The notes beneath the pieces are model-generated. The model was not told the DNA's origin and did not search any database. It saw only the letters and a list, made by a program, of their open reading frames with translations. Positions 1 to 7,044 of a stretch of DNA of 18,547 nucleotides are shown here, piece after piece. Made by a program: the position numbers and the translations under genes. The DNA is from Frondihabitans sp. (lineage in GTDB: Bacteria > Actinomycetota > Actinomycetes > Actinomycetales > Microbacteriaceae): the NCBI GenBank assembly GCA_025464735.1, contig JAODMX010000398.1, positions 1-18,547 on the forward strand, read 5' to 3'. The first letter of the stretch is position 1, and each line of letters starts with the position of its first letter.

Positions 1-422
1 ATGAACACGGTCTGAGTCTTGATCTCACCGGTGAGGTGGTTCATGAACTCGGCGTTCACATAAAGAGGAGCCGCGTAGGTCTTGCCGCGCTCCTTGCACT
101 CGTCGATGGAGTACTTGGGCTCTTCAAGCTCGGGAGCCGTGAACGAGAGCTGCATTGTCTCGCCGAGGTCTTCGATCGGAGAGATCTCTTCGAAGATCTC
201 CTCCAGGCCGGAGTTGACGGCAAGGTCGGTGCGACCCTGGGCTTGGCCTTGGGCAAGACGCGCCTTCCACACGTCGTTGCCGACCAGCCAGTCGAAGCTC
301 TCCGTCTGAAGCGCCAGCAGGTCGGGGACCGTCAGCGTGTCGGTGATCTTCGCGAACGAGAGCCGCGATGCGGACCGTCCGTTTTTCGGTGAGTTGGTTT
401 GTGCGTTGGGCGCAGCAGCCAA
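1..422 (-). CDS. rpoB: RNA polymerase beta subunit, N-terminal part (runs off the window)
   Basis: This is the first ~140 residues of the RNA polymerase beta subunit, which forms one jaw of the transcription enzyme and the rifampicin pocket (the pocket lies outside the window). The complement reads through RpoB segments such as [55 protein letters not shown] and [18 protein letters not shown], as in other actinobacterial RpoB proteins. The start is a TTG at 420-422, chosen because GGAGG lies 8 nt upstream and the residues after it (AAAPNAQTN) begin a normal variable RpoB N-terminus. The gene is cut by the left edge. The next upstream gene on the same strand is the LysE-type exporter, 302 bp away, not rplL, so rpoB probably has its own promoter in this gap. 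Confidence 0.96.
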   Translation of the reverse strand, partial: MAAAPNAQTNSPKNGRSASRLSFAKITDTLTVPDLLALQTESFDWLVGNDVWKARLAQGQAQGRTDLAVNSGLEEIFEEISPIEDLGETMQLSFTAPELEEPKYSIDECKERGKTYAAPLYVNAEFMNHLTGEIKTQTVF

Positions 423-724
423 GGAATTTACCTCCGTGGACCCCGTCGGGTCGTCACTGTTGGACAGTATTGAGTGTGATGGTTCTCAGACTCGCCAGGT
501 GCCGGGAAGCCTAAGCTTCAGACGAGACACCCACACCGTTGCACGCGTTTATCAGACACGGCTTCGGAGGTGCCCAGTCGACCGCAATATGACGACTGAA
601 GGCATGAGGAGCGCAAAGGTCAACTATAGGGCGGAACAACACGCCCTGTCTAGTAAATCGTTGACCTTTTTCTCAAGCTCCGGTATAAGTCCCAGGTTCC
701 CTCGAATATTCCCGTGGCCGCGAG
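423..724 (-). promoter_or_regulatory. Gene-free leader/promoter region of rpoB
   Basis: No convincing gene lies in these 302 bases, which are visibly less GC-rich than the flanks. Reading toward rpoB, the stretch holds a nested inverted repeat (615-669), a short GAAGC/GCTTC hairpin near 508-521 and a small ACTGT/ACAGT dyad near 461-473 before the GGAGG ribosome site. A TTGAGA-like -35 with TAGACA at 18-nt spacing overlaps the inverted repeat, but it is a weak match and I do not assign a start site. The region probably contains the rpoB promoter(s) and a long leader. Confidence 0.45.
615..669. repeat. 55-bp nested inverted repeat upstream of rpoB
   Basis: Perfect 10-bp outer arms (AAAGGTCAAC at 615-624, GTTGACCTTT at 660-669) enclose a second perfect 6-bp hairpin (AGGGCG at 628-633, CGCCCT at 642-647, 8-nt loop). 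On the plus strand the right arm runs into TTTTTCTC. There is no plus-strand gene upstream that needs a terminator. It could be the terminator of the exporter gene, an operator or a leader structure of rpoB. Confidence 0.6.
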
Positions 725-1348
725 TCAGATCCCGAGGGCCAGACGGAGCCCCAGGGCGATCATCACGACGGCGATGAGGGCGTCCAGGATGCGCCAGGCC
801 GACGGGCGCGCGAACACCGGTTTGAGCAGACGGGCGCCGAAGCCGAGGGAGCTGAACCACAGGCAGCTTCCGAGGAGCGCTCCCCCGGCCCACCACCAGC
901 GCTCCACGGATCCTTGCTGGTTCGCCACCGACCCGAGGAAGAGCACCGTGTCGAGATACACGTGCGGATTGAGCCAGGTGAAGGCGATTGCCGTCGTGAC
1001 CGCCGTGCGGAGGCTCGTCGTCCGGGCGGGCGCCTCTGCGAGCAAGGCCGTCGGCCGCACGGCACGCCGGGCAGCGAAGAACCCGTAGACGATCAGGAAC
1101 CCGGCACCGATGACGCGGATGACGATCAGGGCCACCGGCGCGGCTTGGATCAACGCGCCGATCCCGAGGACGCCGGCGAGGATCAGGATCCCGTCCGACA
1201 GCGCGCAGATCACGACGACCGGGGCGATCACCCGGTTGCGCCCTTCGATCCCGAGTCGGAGCACGAACGCGTTCTGCGCGCCGATCGCCACGATCAGCGA
1301 GAGCCCGGTCAGAAGGCCGAAGAGGGCGGGGAGGAGGGTCGTGGTCAC
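725..1348 (-). CDS. lysE: LysE/ArgO-family basic amino acid exporter
   Basis: A 207-residue polytopic membrane protein of the LysE family, which exports lysine and/or arginine from the cytoplasm. Family features are visible: GAQNAFVL at residues 23-30 in the first membrane segment, the acidic pair-like SD at 51-52, a cytoplasmic basic loop around 93-113, and NPHVYLDTV at 127-135. Length matches the family (about 200-235). The GTG start is supported by TACGGT exactly 6 nt upstream, a leaderless -10 pattern shared with other genes here; no Shine-Dalgarno is present. It is divergent from a LysG-like regulator across 68 bp, the classic lysE-lysG arrangement in which the regulator activates export when basic amino acids accumulate. 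The actual substrate (Lys, Arg or both) is inferred. Confidence 0.9.
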   Translation of the reverse strand: MTTTLLPALFGLLTGLSLIVAIGAQNAFVLRLGIEGRNRVIAPVVVICALSDGILILAGVLGIGALIQAAPVALIVIRVIGAGFLIVYGFFAARRAVRPTALLAEAPARTTSLRTAVTTAIAFTWLNPHVYLDTVLFLGSVANQQGSVERWWWAGGALLGSCLWFSSLGFGARLLKPVFARPSAWRILDALIAVVMIALGLRLALGI

Positions 1349-1416
1349 CTGTCGACCGTAAGGAAGATGGTGAGTTTAGTCCAGCTAATGATTTTCACGG
1401 TGCATAAGCTGAGCTA
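1349..1416. promoter_or_regulatory. Divergent lysE-lysG promoter/operator
   Basis: This 68-bp gap carries a -10-like TAAGCT (1405-1410) 6 nt before the lysG ATG and, on the other strand, TACGGT (1355-1360) 6 nt before the lysE GTG. The octamer AGCTAATG occurs twice (1383-1390 and 1412-1419), the second copy overlapping the lysG start. In known lysG-lysE systems the LysR protein binds between the genes; the repeat is a candidate half-site, which is inference. Confidence 0.6.
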
Positions 1417-2319
1417 ATGCAGACCGAACAGCTCCAGACACTGACGGCTCTCGTCGACGAGGGCACCTTCGACGCCGCGGCGCGACGACTGCACATCACG
1501 CCGTCGGCCGTCTCGCAGCGCGTCAAGGCGATGGAGGAGACGACCGGGCGCGTGCTGGTGAGGCGAACGACACCCGTCACGCTCACCGAGGCCGGCGCCG
1601 TCGTCCTGCGGCACGCCCGGCAGGTCGAGCTCCTCGAGGCCGACACTGCGCGGGCACTCGGCGCGGTCGCGGACGAATCCGGATCCACGAGGATCCCCCT
1701 CGCGGTCAACTCGGACAGCCTCGCCACCTGGTTCCTGCGCGGCCTCGCCGGGCTCTCCGACGAACTCGGTGTCGTCTTCGATCTCCACCGCGAAGACCAG
1801 GAGCGCACGACGTCCCTGCTCCGCTCCGGAACGGTGATGGCCGCCGTGACGTCAACCCGGGAGCCCGTACAGGGGTGCCTCGTCGAACCCCTCGGGGCGA
1901 TGCGGTACCGGGCCGTCTGCACGCCGGAGTTTCGGGACCGATGGTTGGGACAGGATCCTGCGCCCGCAGTTTCCGGGCTGTCGGCCCTCGGGGTGGCCCC
2001 GGTCGTCCACTTCGACCGCACGGACGACCTGCAGGAGTCCTTTCTGCGCGCACTGACGGGGCGCGGCGGGAGCGGGCCGCGGCACTTCATTCCGACCTCG
2101 GACGATTTCGCTCGAGCGGTCCGGCTCGGATTCGGCTGGGGCGTGCTCCCCGAGCAGCACTGCGTGGCGGACCTCGCCGACGGCTCACTCGTCGACCTCG
2201 CGCCGAGCGAGCCGGTCGACGTGCCGCTGTACTGGCAGCGGTGGAAGCTCACGTCGCCGCTGCTGGACGCCGTGAGCGCCGCGGTCCGTGCGGCGGCGAA
2301 GACCGCGCTGGCGGGATGA
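1417..2319 (+). CDS. lysG: LysG/ArgP-type LysR-family transcriptional regulator
   Basis: A 300-residue LysR-type regulator with an N-terminal winged helix-turn-helix (about residues 3-60; GTFDAAARRLHITPSAVSQRVK is reduced here to its core TFDAAARRLHITPSAVSQR at 17-35) and a C-terminal effector-binding domain (about 90-295). Length and the helix sequence match ArgP/LysG regulators, which sense lysine, arginine or histidine and switch on the adjacent exporter. The ATG is preceded by TAAGCT-N6, so the message is probably leaderless; no ribosome site is seen. It is divergent from lysE and converges on the SDR gene with only 16 bp between the ends. The assignment to LysG rather than another LysR subgroup rests on both sequence and gene context. 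Confidence 0.9.
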   Translation: MQTEQLQTLTALVDEGTFDAAARRLHITPSAVSQRVKAMEETTGRVLVRRTTPVTLTEAGAVVLRHARQVELLEADTARALGAVADESGSTRIPLAVNSDSLATWFLRGLAGLSDELGVVFDLHREDQERTTSLLRSGTVMAAVTSTREPVQGCLVEPLGAMRYRAVCTPEFRDRWLGQDPAPAVSGLSALGVAPVVHFDRTDDLQESFLRALTGRGGSGPRHFIPTSDDFARAVRLGFGWGVLPEQHCVADLADGSLVDLAPSEPVDVPLYWQRWKLTSPLLDAVSAAVRAAAKTALAG

Positions 2320-2335
2320 CGTTCAGGATCCGAGA

Positions 2336-3100
2336 TCAGCGCGCGCCCACGACCTTCTTGGCACCCCACATGACCAGCTTCTTCGGCAGGAGGCGGGCGC
2401 CGAGTCGGGCAACGATCGCGTTACCGACACCGTCGACAACGCTCGGCTCGTTGCGGGCCAGCGCCCGCTTCGTCGTGGCGACGAGCTGGTCGGTCGTACG
2501 GAGACCGCCCCCGATCCGCTCACCGGCCACCTCGAAGAACGGGGTGTCGGTCGGCCCAGGGCAGAGGGCCAGGATCCTGACCCCGGTACCTTGCGTCTCG
2601 TGCCAGAGCGCCTCCGTGAACGAGAGCACGTAGGCCTTCGTCGCGCCGTAGACGGCCATCTGCGGCAACGGCTGGAAACCGGCGTTGCTCGCGACGTTGA
2701 CGATCGTGCCGCGGCCGCGCCCGATCATGGCGGGCAGGATCCGGGTCGTCAGCTCGGTCAGCGTCGTGCAGTTCAGCTGGATCTCGGCCGCATAGCGCTC
2801 GGGGTCGCCAGAGGCCACGTGTCCGTGCGTGCCGAAACCGGCGTTGTTCAGGAGGAAGTCGACCGTGATTCCGAGCCCCGCCACTTCGTCGAGAAGCGCG
2901 GCGGAGGCTCCCGGGACGCCCAGATCGCGCGCGAGCACGGTCACGGTGACGGGGGTCGCTTCGCGGATCGACGCCGCGAGCGCGTCCAGCTTGTCTTCGC
3001 TGCGGGCGACGAGAACGACGTCGAGGCCGTCGGCGGCGAGGTGGCGGGCAAAGGCTGCTCCGATTCCGGTGGAGGCTCCGGTGATGAGGGCGGTGGTCAT
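2336..3100 (-). CDS. Short-chain dehydrogenase/reductase (SDR family)
   Basis: A 254-residue NAD(P)-dependent classical SDR. The Rossmann cofactor motif TGASTGIG is at residues 7-14, NNAG at 85-88, and the catalytic set is Asn110, Ser138, Tyr151 and Lys155 (YGATK). Arg33 after the second strand (VLVARSEDKL) suggests a preference for NADP(H), which is inference. The PG motif (CPGPTDTPF, about 179-187) follows as usual, and the C-terminal tail is basic. The substrate cannot be told. The ATG start is backed by TAGCAT 6 nt upstream, so the transcript is likely leaderless. It stands alone: convergent with lysG on one side and separated from the response regulator by a 98-bp gap holding a nested inverted repeat. 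Confidence 0.9.
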   Translation of the reverse strand: MTTALITGASTGIGAAFARHLAADGLDVVLVARSEDKLDALAASIREATPVTVTVLARDLGVPGASAALLDEVAGLGITVDFLLNNAGFGTHGHVASGDPERYAAEIQLNCTTLTELTTRILPAMIGRGRGTIVNVASNAGFQPLPQMAVYGATKAYVLSFTEALWHETQGTGVRILALCPGPTDTPFFEVAGERIGGGLRTTDQLVATTKRALARNEPSVVDGVGNAIVARLGARLLPKKLVMWGAKKVVGAR

Positions 3101-3106
3101 GCTCGG

Positions 3107-3112
3107 ATGCTA
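3107..3112 (-). promoter_or_regulatory. -10 element of a leaderless promoter (SDR gene)
   Basis: The complement reads TAGCAT-CCGAGC-ATG, with the hexamer 6 nt before the start codon. No Shine-Dalgarno is present. Confidence 0.6.
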
Positions 3113-3126
3113 GTGCCCCGGTGGCT

Positions 3127-3181
3127 TCGCCGATCTAGGTTTCGCTTCGCGAAAATGCGCGAAGGACTGTCTGATCGGCGA
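3127..3181. repeat. 55-bp nested inverted repeat between response regulator and SDR gene
   Basis: Perfect 9-bp outer arms (TCGCCGATC at 3127-3135, GATCGGCGA at 3173-3181) surround a perfect 7-bp inner hairpin (CTTCGCG at 3145-3151, CGCGAAG at 3158-3164, 6-nt loop). It starts 18 bp beyond the response-regulator stop codon, so it may end that operon's transcript, although there is no U-tract. It has the same span and nested design as the repeat at 615-669 but unrelated sequence. Confidence 0.6.
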
Positions 3182-3198
3182 CGCGACCGGGCGCGCCG

Positions 3199-3891
3199 TC
3201 AGTGCGTGAGGGCCAGCGTGATCGCCTGCGCGCGCGTCGTGACGTCGAGCTTGGCGAAGATGGTGTTCACGTGCGCCTTGACGGTGGCAATGCTCACGAA
3301 GAGGCGCGCGGCAATCTCGGGATTCGCCAGCCCCTGGGCCATCAGGGCGAAGACCTCGGCTTCGCGCGGGGTAAGAGCAGGGTGGCGGGTACGAAGGAAG
3401 TCGGAGGTGCGAGCCTCGGGGGCAGCCGGAGCGGCGGTCGGGAGCGGACCGGCACCCGGCCCTCCCGTCAGGCTCGACACGAGAAGGGCTCCGACCGAGG
3501 CGTCGAAGATCGACTGCCCGGCGGCCACCGCCCGGATCGCGCTCGCGAGCTCGGTACGCCCCGCATCTTTCGTGAGGTAGCCACGAGCCCCGGCCCGAAG
3601 CGCCCCCACGATGGACTCGTCATCGGCGAAGGTGGTGAGCACGAGCACGGCGATGTCGGGGTGCGAGGCGATCACGCGCGCCGTCGCTTCGGCTCCGGTG
3701 AGCTCGGGCATACGGAGGTCCATCAGAACGACGTCAGGCTCCAGCTCATCGACGAGCCGCACCGCCTCGAGACCGTCCGAGGCCTGACCCACGATGTCGA
3801 AGCCGTCGACCAGAGCGAGCAACGTCACGAGGCCGTCGCGGACGATCGCCTGGTCGTCGGCCACCAGGATCCGGATGCTTGCTTCGCTCAT
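3199..3891 (-). CDS. NarL/FixJ-family response regulator (LuxR-type DNA binding)
   Basis: A 230-residue two-component response regulator. The receiver domain (about 5-122) has the acidic pair Asp12-Asp13, the phospho-acceptor Asp58 in VVLMDLRMPE, the switch residue Thr86 and Lys108 in YLTKDAG. A proline/alanine-rich linker (about 143-167) leads to a LuxR/GerE helix-turn-helix (about 170-225; LTPREAEVFALMAQG, ATVKAHVNTIFAKL). It is the last gene of an operon: its ATG overlaps the kinase stop codon as ATGA, implying coupled translation and a matched pair with that kinase. Targets are unknown. Direct repeats in front of the operon are a candidate self-regulation site. Confidence 0.95.
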   Translation of the reverse strand: MSEASIRILVADDQAIVRDGLVTLLALVDGFDIVGQASDGLEAVRLVDELEPDVVLMDLRMPELTGAEATARVIASHPDIAVLVLTTFADDESIVGALRAGARGYLTKDAGRTELASAIRAVAAGQSIFDASVGALLVSSLTGGPGAGPLPTAAPAAPEARTSDFLRTRHPALTPREAEVFALMAQGLANPEIAARLFVSIATVKAHVNTIFAKLDVTTRAQAITLALTH

Positions 3892-5063
3892 GACGTGACC
3901 ACTCTCGCATCCACGACAAAGAGGTCGCCCTGGCGACCCGCCGTGAGACTCGATCCGTCGTCCAGGGCAGCGAGGCGCTCCGTCATGCCCGGCACGCCGT
4001 GGCCGCCACCGGACGAGGTGGCGGCGAGGGGGGCAGCGTTCGCGATTCGGGCGTGCAGGATCTTCGACTCATCGATCGAGAACGCCAGACTCACCCTCTC
4101 GCCCGGAGCGTGACGGCGGGCATTGCTCAGCGCCTCCCGGACCACCGCCGCCAACACCCGCCGGTGCGACGGGTCGAGGTGGTCGAGTGCGGACCGTCCC
4201 GCCACGGTCGCCGTCCCGCCCAGAGACTCGTGCGCGGCGACGAGCCGATCGATGGCGTCGGGCTGAGCCAGCGAGTCGGCGTCGTCGGCGCGCTGCTGAT
4301 CGGGGTCGCGCAAGGTTGCCACTGCCCGCCGTGCCTCGCCGAGTCCCTCCGCCGCGAGCGTTCTCGCGGCGGCGACCCGGGCGCCGGCTTCGTCGATGCG
4401 CCCCTTCTCGATCAGAGCTTCGACGGCGTCGAGCTGGATCACGAGGCCACCGAGGCTGTGGGCGAGGACGTCGTGGATGTCGCGGGCGATTGTCGCGCGG
4501 TCGGCGAGCAGCGCGGACCTCTCTTTCTCGGTCTCGATCTGCGCGGTCCGGTAGGCGAGCTCCCGATCGCGTCTGAGCGACTCCCGGGTCTGGCGACGAT
4601 TGAGCCCGGCGACGAACCCGATCGCGAAGCCGGCGAGCACACTGAGGCCGAAGGAAGCGCCACCGTCGGTCACGACCACGGACGTCAGGGCGATCACCGA
4701 ACCAGCCACGGCGAAGAGGACACCGAAGCGCACAGGCTTCCGCACGTCGGAAGTGACCCCGGCGACGGCGACGATCGCGGGGGTGATGAGGAGAGAATCC
4801 GTTGAGGTGACCATCGCGGCTCCCGCGACCAGCATGATCACCGCGGAGAGGTCGCGCACGACTGTGCGCGAGGAGAAGGACCGCACCACCCAGGCCAGAA
4901 GCGCCAGCAGCGAGATGACGAGGACGAGAGCGGCATGCTCGTCATGCAACTGCCCCACGATCAGCCAGAACGCGACGACGACGGCCCCGACGCCGTTGAG
5001 CGCGGGGCCGATACCGGAGTGTTCCGGATCCGTCGTGGGTGGCGTCGTCACGCCTGCAATCAT
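3888..5063 (-). CDS. Sensor histidine kinase, HisKA_3 (NarL-type) family
   Basis: A 391-residue membrane histidine kinase that should phosphorylate the overlapping response regulator. About six hydrophobic segments fill the N-terminal third (roughly 21-37, 44-61, 71-86, 90-104, 112-131, 137-154) with no large external sensor domain. The dimerisation/phospho-acceptor region is RDIHDVLAHSLGGLVIQ, with His197. The ATPase domain follows, with the N-box REALSNARRHAPG (Asn314) and glycine-rich GGGHGVPGMTERL (353-364). The open frame continues far upstream, but the ATG at 5061-5063 is chosen because it overlaps the previous gene's stop as ATGA and everything upstream of it is another gene in a different frame. 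With almost no extracellular loop, the signal is probably sensed in the membrane or through the upstream membrane protein. Confidence 0.93.
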   Translation of the reverse strand: MIAGVTTPPTTDPEHSGIGPALNGVGAVVVAFWLIVGQLHDEHAALVLVISLLALLAWVVRSFSSRTVVRDLSAVIMLVAGAAMVTSTDSLLITPAIVAVAGVTSDVRKPVRFGVLFAVAGSVIALTSVVVTDGGASFGLSVLAGFAIGFVAGLNRRQTRESLRRDRELAYRTAQIETEKERSALLADRATIARDIHDVLAHSLGGLVIQLDAVEALIEKGRIDEAGARVAAARTLAAEGLGEARRAVATLRDPDQQRADDADSLAQPDAIDRLVAAHESLGGTATVAGRSALDHLDPSHRRVLAAVVREALSNARRHAPGERVSLAFSIDESKILHARIANAAPLAATSSGGGHGVPGMTERLAALDDGSSLTAGRQGDLFVVDARVVTS

Positions 5064-5560
5064 GCCCTGACGCGCGCCACCTGGGGGAGACGGCCGTCGA
5101 GGACGAGAGCCGCCGCGGCCCGGTTGATGGCGACCGAGAGCAGGATCACGCCGGTGGCCGTCAGCAGCTGGGCGCCCATGTAGCCGCCGATCACGTCGAT
5201 GCCGATGCGAACGACGATCAGCACGATCCAGAGCGCGGCACCCACGCCGCCCGTCCTGGCCTCGATCAGCCGGCCACGCGCGTCGGGCGTCTGCGCCGTC
5301 CGGAAGGTGGTCAAACGCCCCATCAGGAGACCCGTGCCGATCGAGATCACCAGCTCGACTCCGATGAGAACGATGTCGACGGAGTGGATCGTGAGGCCCT
5401 TGCTCGCCGAACCCAACGAGAAGAGGCCGATGATGCCGAGGACGGCGGGCATCTTCCAGACGGTCGTGCGGTCGACCCTGCGCCAGCGCAGCTGACGGGC
5501 GGCGACAAAGCCGACGAGGGCGAGCCCGATGACGACGTTGGTGAGCAGCTGGACTGACAC
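5060..5560 (-). CDS. Small multi-pass membrane protein, first gene of the two-component operon
   Basis: A 166-residue membrane protein with about four hydrophobic segments (roughly 5-22, 37-50, 60-80, 108-150 as two passes). It ends with a basic tail. The pattern recalls the CcdC/DUF1453 family, but I am not certain. The GTG start at 5558-5560 has AAAGG about 7 nt upstream, so unlike many neighbours it appears to have a leader and ribosome site. Its stop overlaps the kinase start as ATGA, and the kinase overlaps the regulator in the same way. Three tightly coupled genes suggest the protein is an accessory or sensing partner of the kinase; that role is inferred from context only. Confidence 0.8.
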   Translation of the reverse strand: MSVQLLTNVVIGLALVGFVAARQLRWRRVDRTTVWKMPAVLGIIGLFSLGSASKGLTIHSVDIVLIGVELVISIGTGLLMGRLTTFRTAQTPDARGRLIEARTGGVGAALWIVLIVVRIGIDVIGGYMGAQLLTATGVILLSVAINRAAAALVLDGRLPQVARVRA

Positions 5561-5690
5561 GGTGTGACCTTTCGAGGAATGTTCGGATGATTCGAAGTGA
5601 TTCCATCCTCACCGAGTCCGCGAGGCGGCCCCACCACCCCAGGGTGGAAAGCCTCGAGAGCGGAGGTGGAGATCGTGCAAGGCTTGACCC
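5561..5690. promoter_or_regulatory. Divergent control region with helically phased repeats
   Basis: The hexamer TGATTC occurs at 5588-5593 and 5598-5603, exactly 10 bp apart, inside a GGATG (5585-5589) / CATCC (5604-5608) dyad. This block lies 25-48 bp before the start of the two-component operon. Same-face spacing suits a dimeric LuxR-type regulator, so self-regulation is plausible. A short CACCC/GGGTG dyad sits near 5636-5647, on the side of the plus-strand gene. Confidence 0.45.
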
Positions 5691-6545
5691 ATGGCCGCTC
5701 CCGCAGACGACTCTCCTGAGATCACGATCGGCGCCGGGAGGGCACGCATCGAGCCGGACCGCTACAGCCCCGGATCCTTCACGCTCGTGGTCGACGGAAC
5801 GCCCCAGTCGCACGTCGACCTGGACGACCCGACGCATCTCGCGTTCGAGTACGTCCGCCGCATCGGCAACGCGATCGACCTGCTCCCTGCGGGGCCGATC
5901 ACCGCGCTCCACCTCGGTGCCGGCGCGCTCACGCTCGCGCGCTACGTCGAGGCCACGCGCCCCGGATCCCGGCAGCAGGTCGTCGAGCTTGAGCTGGGCC
6001 TCGTCGACCTCGTGCGTCGTGAGCTGCCGCTGCCCCGAGGAGCATCGATCAGGATCCGGTACGGCGACGCCCGTGAGGTCATGCTGAAGCTCCCGGCGGG
6101 GTTGCGCGGCACCGTCGACCTGCTCGTCGTCGACGTGTTCGGCGGTTCGCGCATTCCCGCGCACGTCACTTCGCTGGAGTTCTATCGGGCCGCTTCGGAG
6201 TTCCTCTCCCCGACCGGCATGCTCGTGGTCAACTCCGCCGACGGAGCGGGGCTGCACTTCGCCCGCGGGCAGGCGTCGACCGTCGGCACCGTGTTCGAAC
6301 ACGTGGTGGCCGTCGCCGACCCTGCGACGCTCAAGGGGCGACGCTTCGGCAACGTGGTGCTCGTGGCCTCGCAGGCGCCGCTGCCGACTGACGAGATGCC
6401 TCGCATCTACTCGTCCGACCCGCTGCCGGCGAAGGTCGTGACCGGGCGTGAGCTGCGCGACTTCGTCGCCGGGGCCGCCGTCGTGACGGACGCGACGGCC
6501 GTTCCTTCGCCCGAGCCGAACCGGAGCCTGTTCGGCGGGCGGTAG
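5691..6545 (+). CDS. Spermidine-synthase-like / class I SAM-dependent methyltransferase-fold protein
   Basis: A 284-residue protein of the polyamine-synthase fold. The nucleotide-binding glycine loop is LHLGAGALTLARY (73-85), followed by the acidic strand end VELE (98-101), GDAR (125-128) and DLLVVDVFGG (143-152). The true aminopropyltransferase gate sequence (DSTDP-like) is replaced by DVFGG, so putrescine aminopropylation is doubtful; many actinobacterial homologues carry the name spermidine synthase without proof. The ATG is the first usable codon after an in-frame TGA immediately upstream; AAGG lies 8 nt before it, and a stronger GGAGG is too far (about 20 nt). It is divergent from the two-component operon and precedes the DoxX-like gene on the same strand. 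Confidence 0.8.
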   Translation: MAAPADDSPEITIGAGRARIEPDRYSPGSFTLVVDGTPQSHVDLDDPTHLAFEYVRRIGNAIDLLPAGPITALHLGAGALTLARYVEATRPGSRQQVVELELGLVDLVRRELPLPRGASIRIRYGDAREVMLKLPAGLRGTVDLLVVDVFGGSRIPAHVTSLEFYRAASEFLSPTGMLVVNSADGAGLHFARGQASTVGTVFEHVVAVADPATLKGRRFGNVVLVASQAPLPTDEMPRIYSSDPLPAKVVTGRELRDFVAGAAVVTDATAVPSPEPNRSLFGGR

Positions 6546-6567
6546 CCACCGGTCGGCCGCCCCGTGC

Positions 6568-6613
6568 CGCAAGAAGTACGTTCTTGCGCTCAAAGTACGT
6601 TCTAGTTCGTACT
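6568..6613. repeat. Operator-like repeat block before the DoxX-like gene
   Basis: A perfect 8-bp inverted repeat (CGCAAGAA 6568-6575, TTCTTGCG 6581-6588, 5-nt loop) overlaps the direct repeat AAGTACGTTCT (6574-6584 and 6593-6603, 19 bp apart). An inverted partial copy TTCGTACT follows at 6606-6613. Three AGTACG/CGTACT half-sites in 40 bp look like a regulator-binding array. The hairpin could also end the upstream transcript, though there is no T-tract. Confidence 0.6.
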
Positions 6614-6657
6614 CGATGCACGGATCCATACTTCGCAGCAGGGGGCATGCTTACGGC

Positions 6658-7044
6658 ATGACCTTTCCTCGGACCGCAGCCCGACTCTTGCTCGGCGGGG
6701 TGCTCGCCTTCGCCGGCACCAGCCACCTGACCTTCGCTCGCGACGACTTCCAGGCGCAGGTGCCCACCTGGGTCACGAAATACGGCCCGCTCGACCAGGA
6801 TCGGGTCGTCCTGGCGTCCGGCGTGGTCGAGGTCGCCCTCGGCGCAGCCCTCCTCACGGGGATCCAGAAGCGCGCGGTCGGGAACCTCGCCGCCGTCTTC
6901 TTCACCGCGATCTTTCCGGGCAACGTCTCGCAGCTGATCACGCGTACCCCCGCCTTCGGACTCGACACCGACGGCAAGCGCGCACTGCGCCTCCTCGGCC
7001 AGCCCCTACTCGTGGCCTGGTCGCTCTGGTCGACACGTCGCTGA
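6658..7044 (+). CDS. DoxX-like small membrane protein
   Basis: A 128-residue protein with about four hydrophobic segments, resembling the DoxX/DoxX-like family (TAARLLLGGVLAFAGTSHL near the N-terminus, a GVVEVALGAALL segment, and a C-terminal LLGQPLLVAWSLWSTRR ending typical of these proteins). Family members sit in the membrane in redox or thiol-stress contexts; a specific role here is not shown. The frame is open back to an ATG at 6616, but the ATG at 6658 gives the usual DoxX N-terminus and has a purine-rich AGGGGG about 12 nt upstream, so I prefer it. The gene is preceded by a block of AGTACG repeats that may control it. Its stop codon is overlapped by the remnant of an antitoxin gene. 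Confidence 0.75.
   Translation: MTFPRTAARLLLGGVLAFAGTSHLTFARDDFQAQVPTWVTKYGPLDQDRVVLASGVVEVALGAALLTGIQKRAVGNLAAVFFTAIFPGNVSQLITRTPAFGLDTDGKRALRLLGQPLLVAWSLWSTRR

Noticed and set aside
2288..3580. 430-codon plus-strand open frame
   Set aside because: It runs antisense through the SDR and response-regulator genes, with Arg/Gly-rich translation and no recognisable domain.
5064..6629. Upstream extension of the histidine kinase frame to about 900 codons
   Set aside because: This part is antisense or out of frame to the membrane-protein and spermidine-synthase-like genes, has low-complexity Arg/His-rich translation, and the ATGA overlap fixes the kinase start at 5063.
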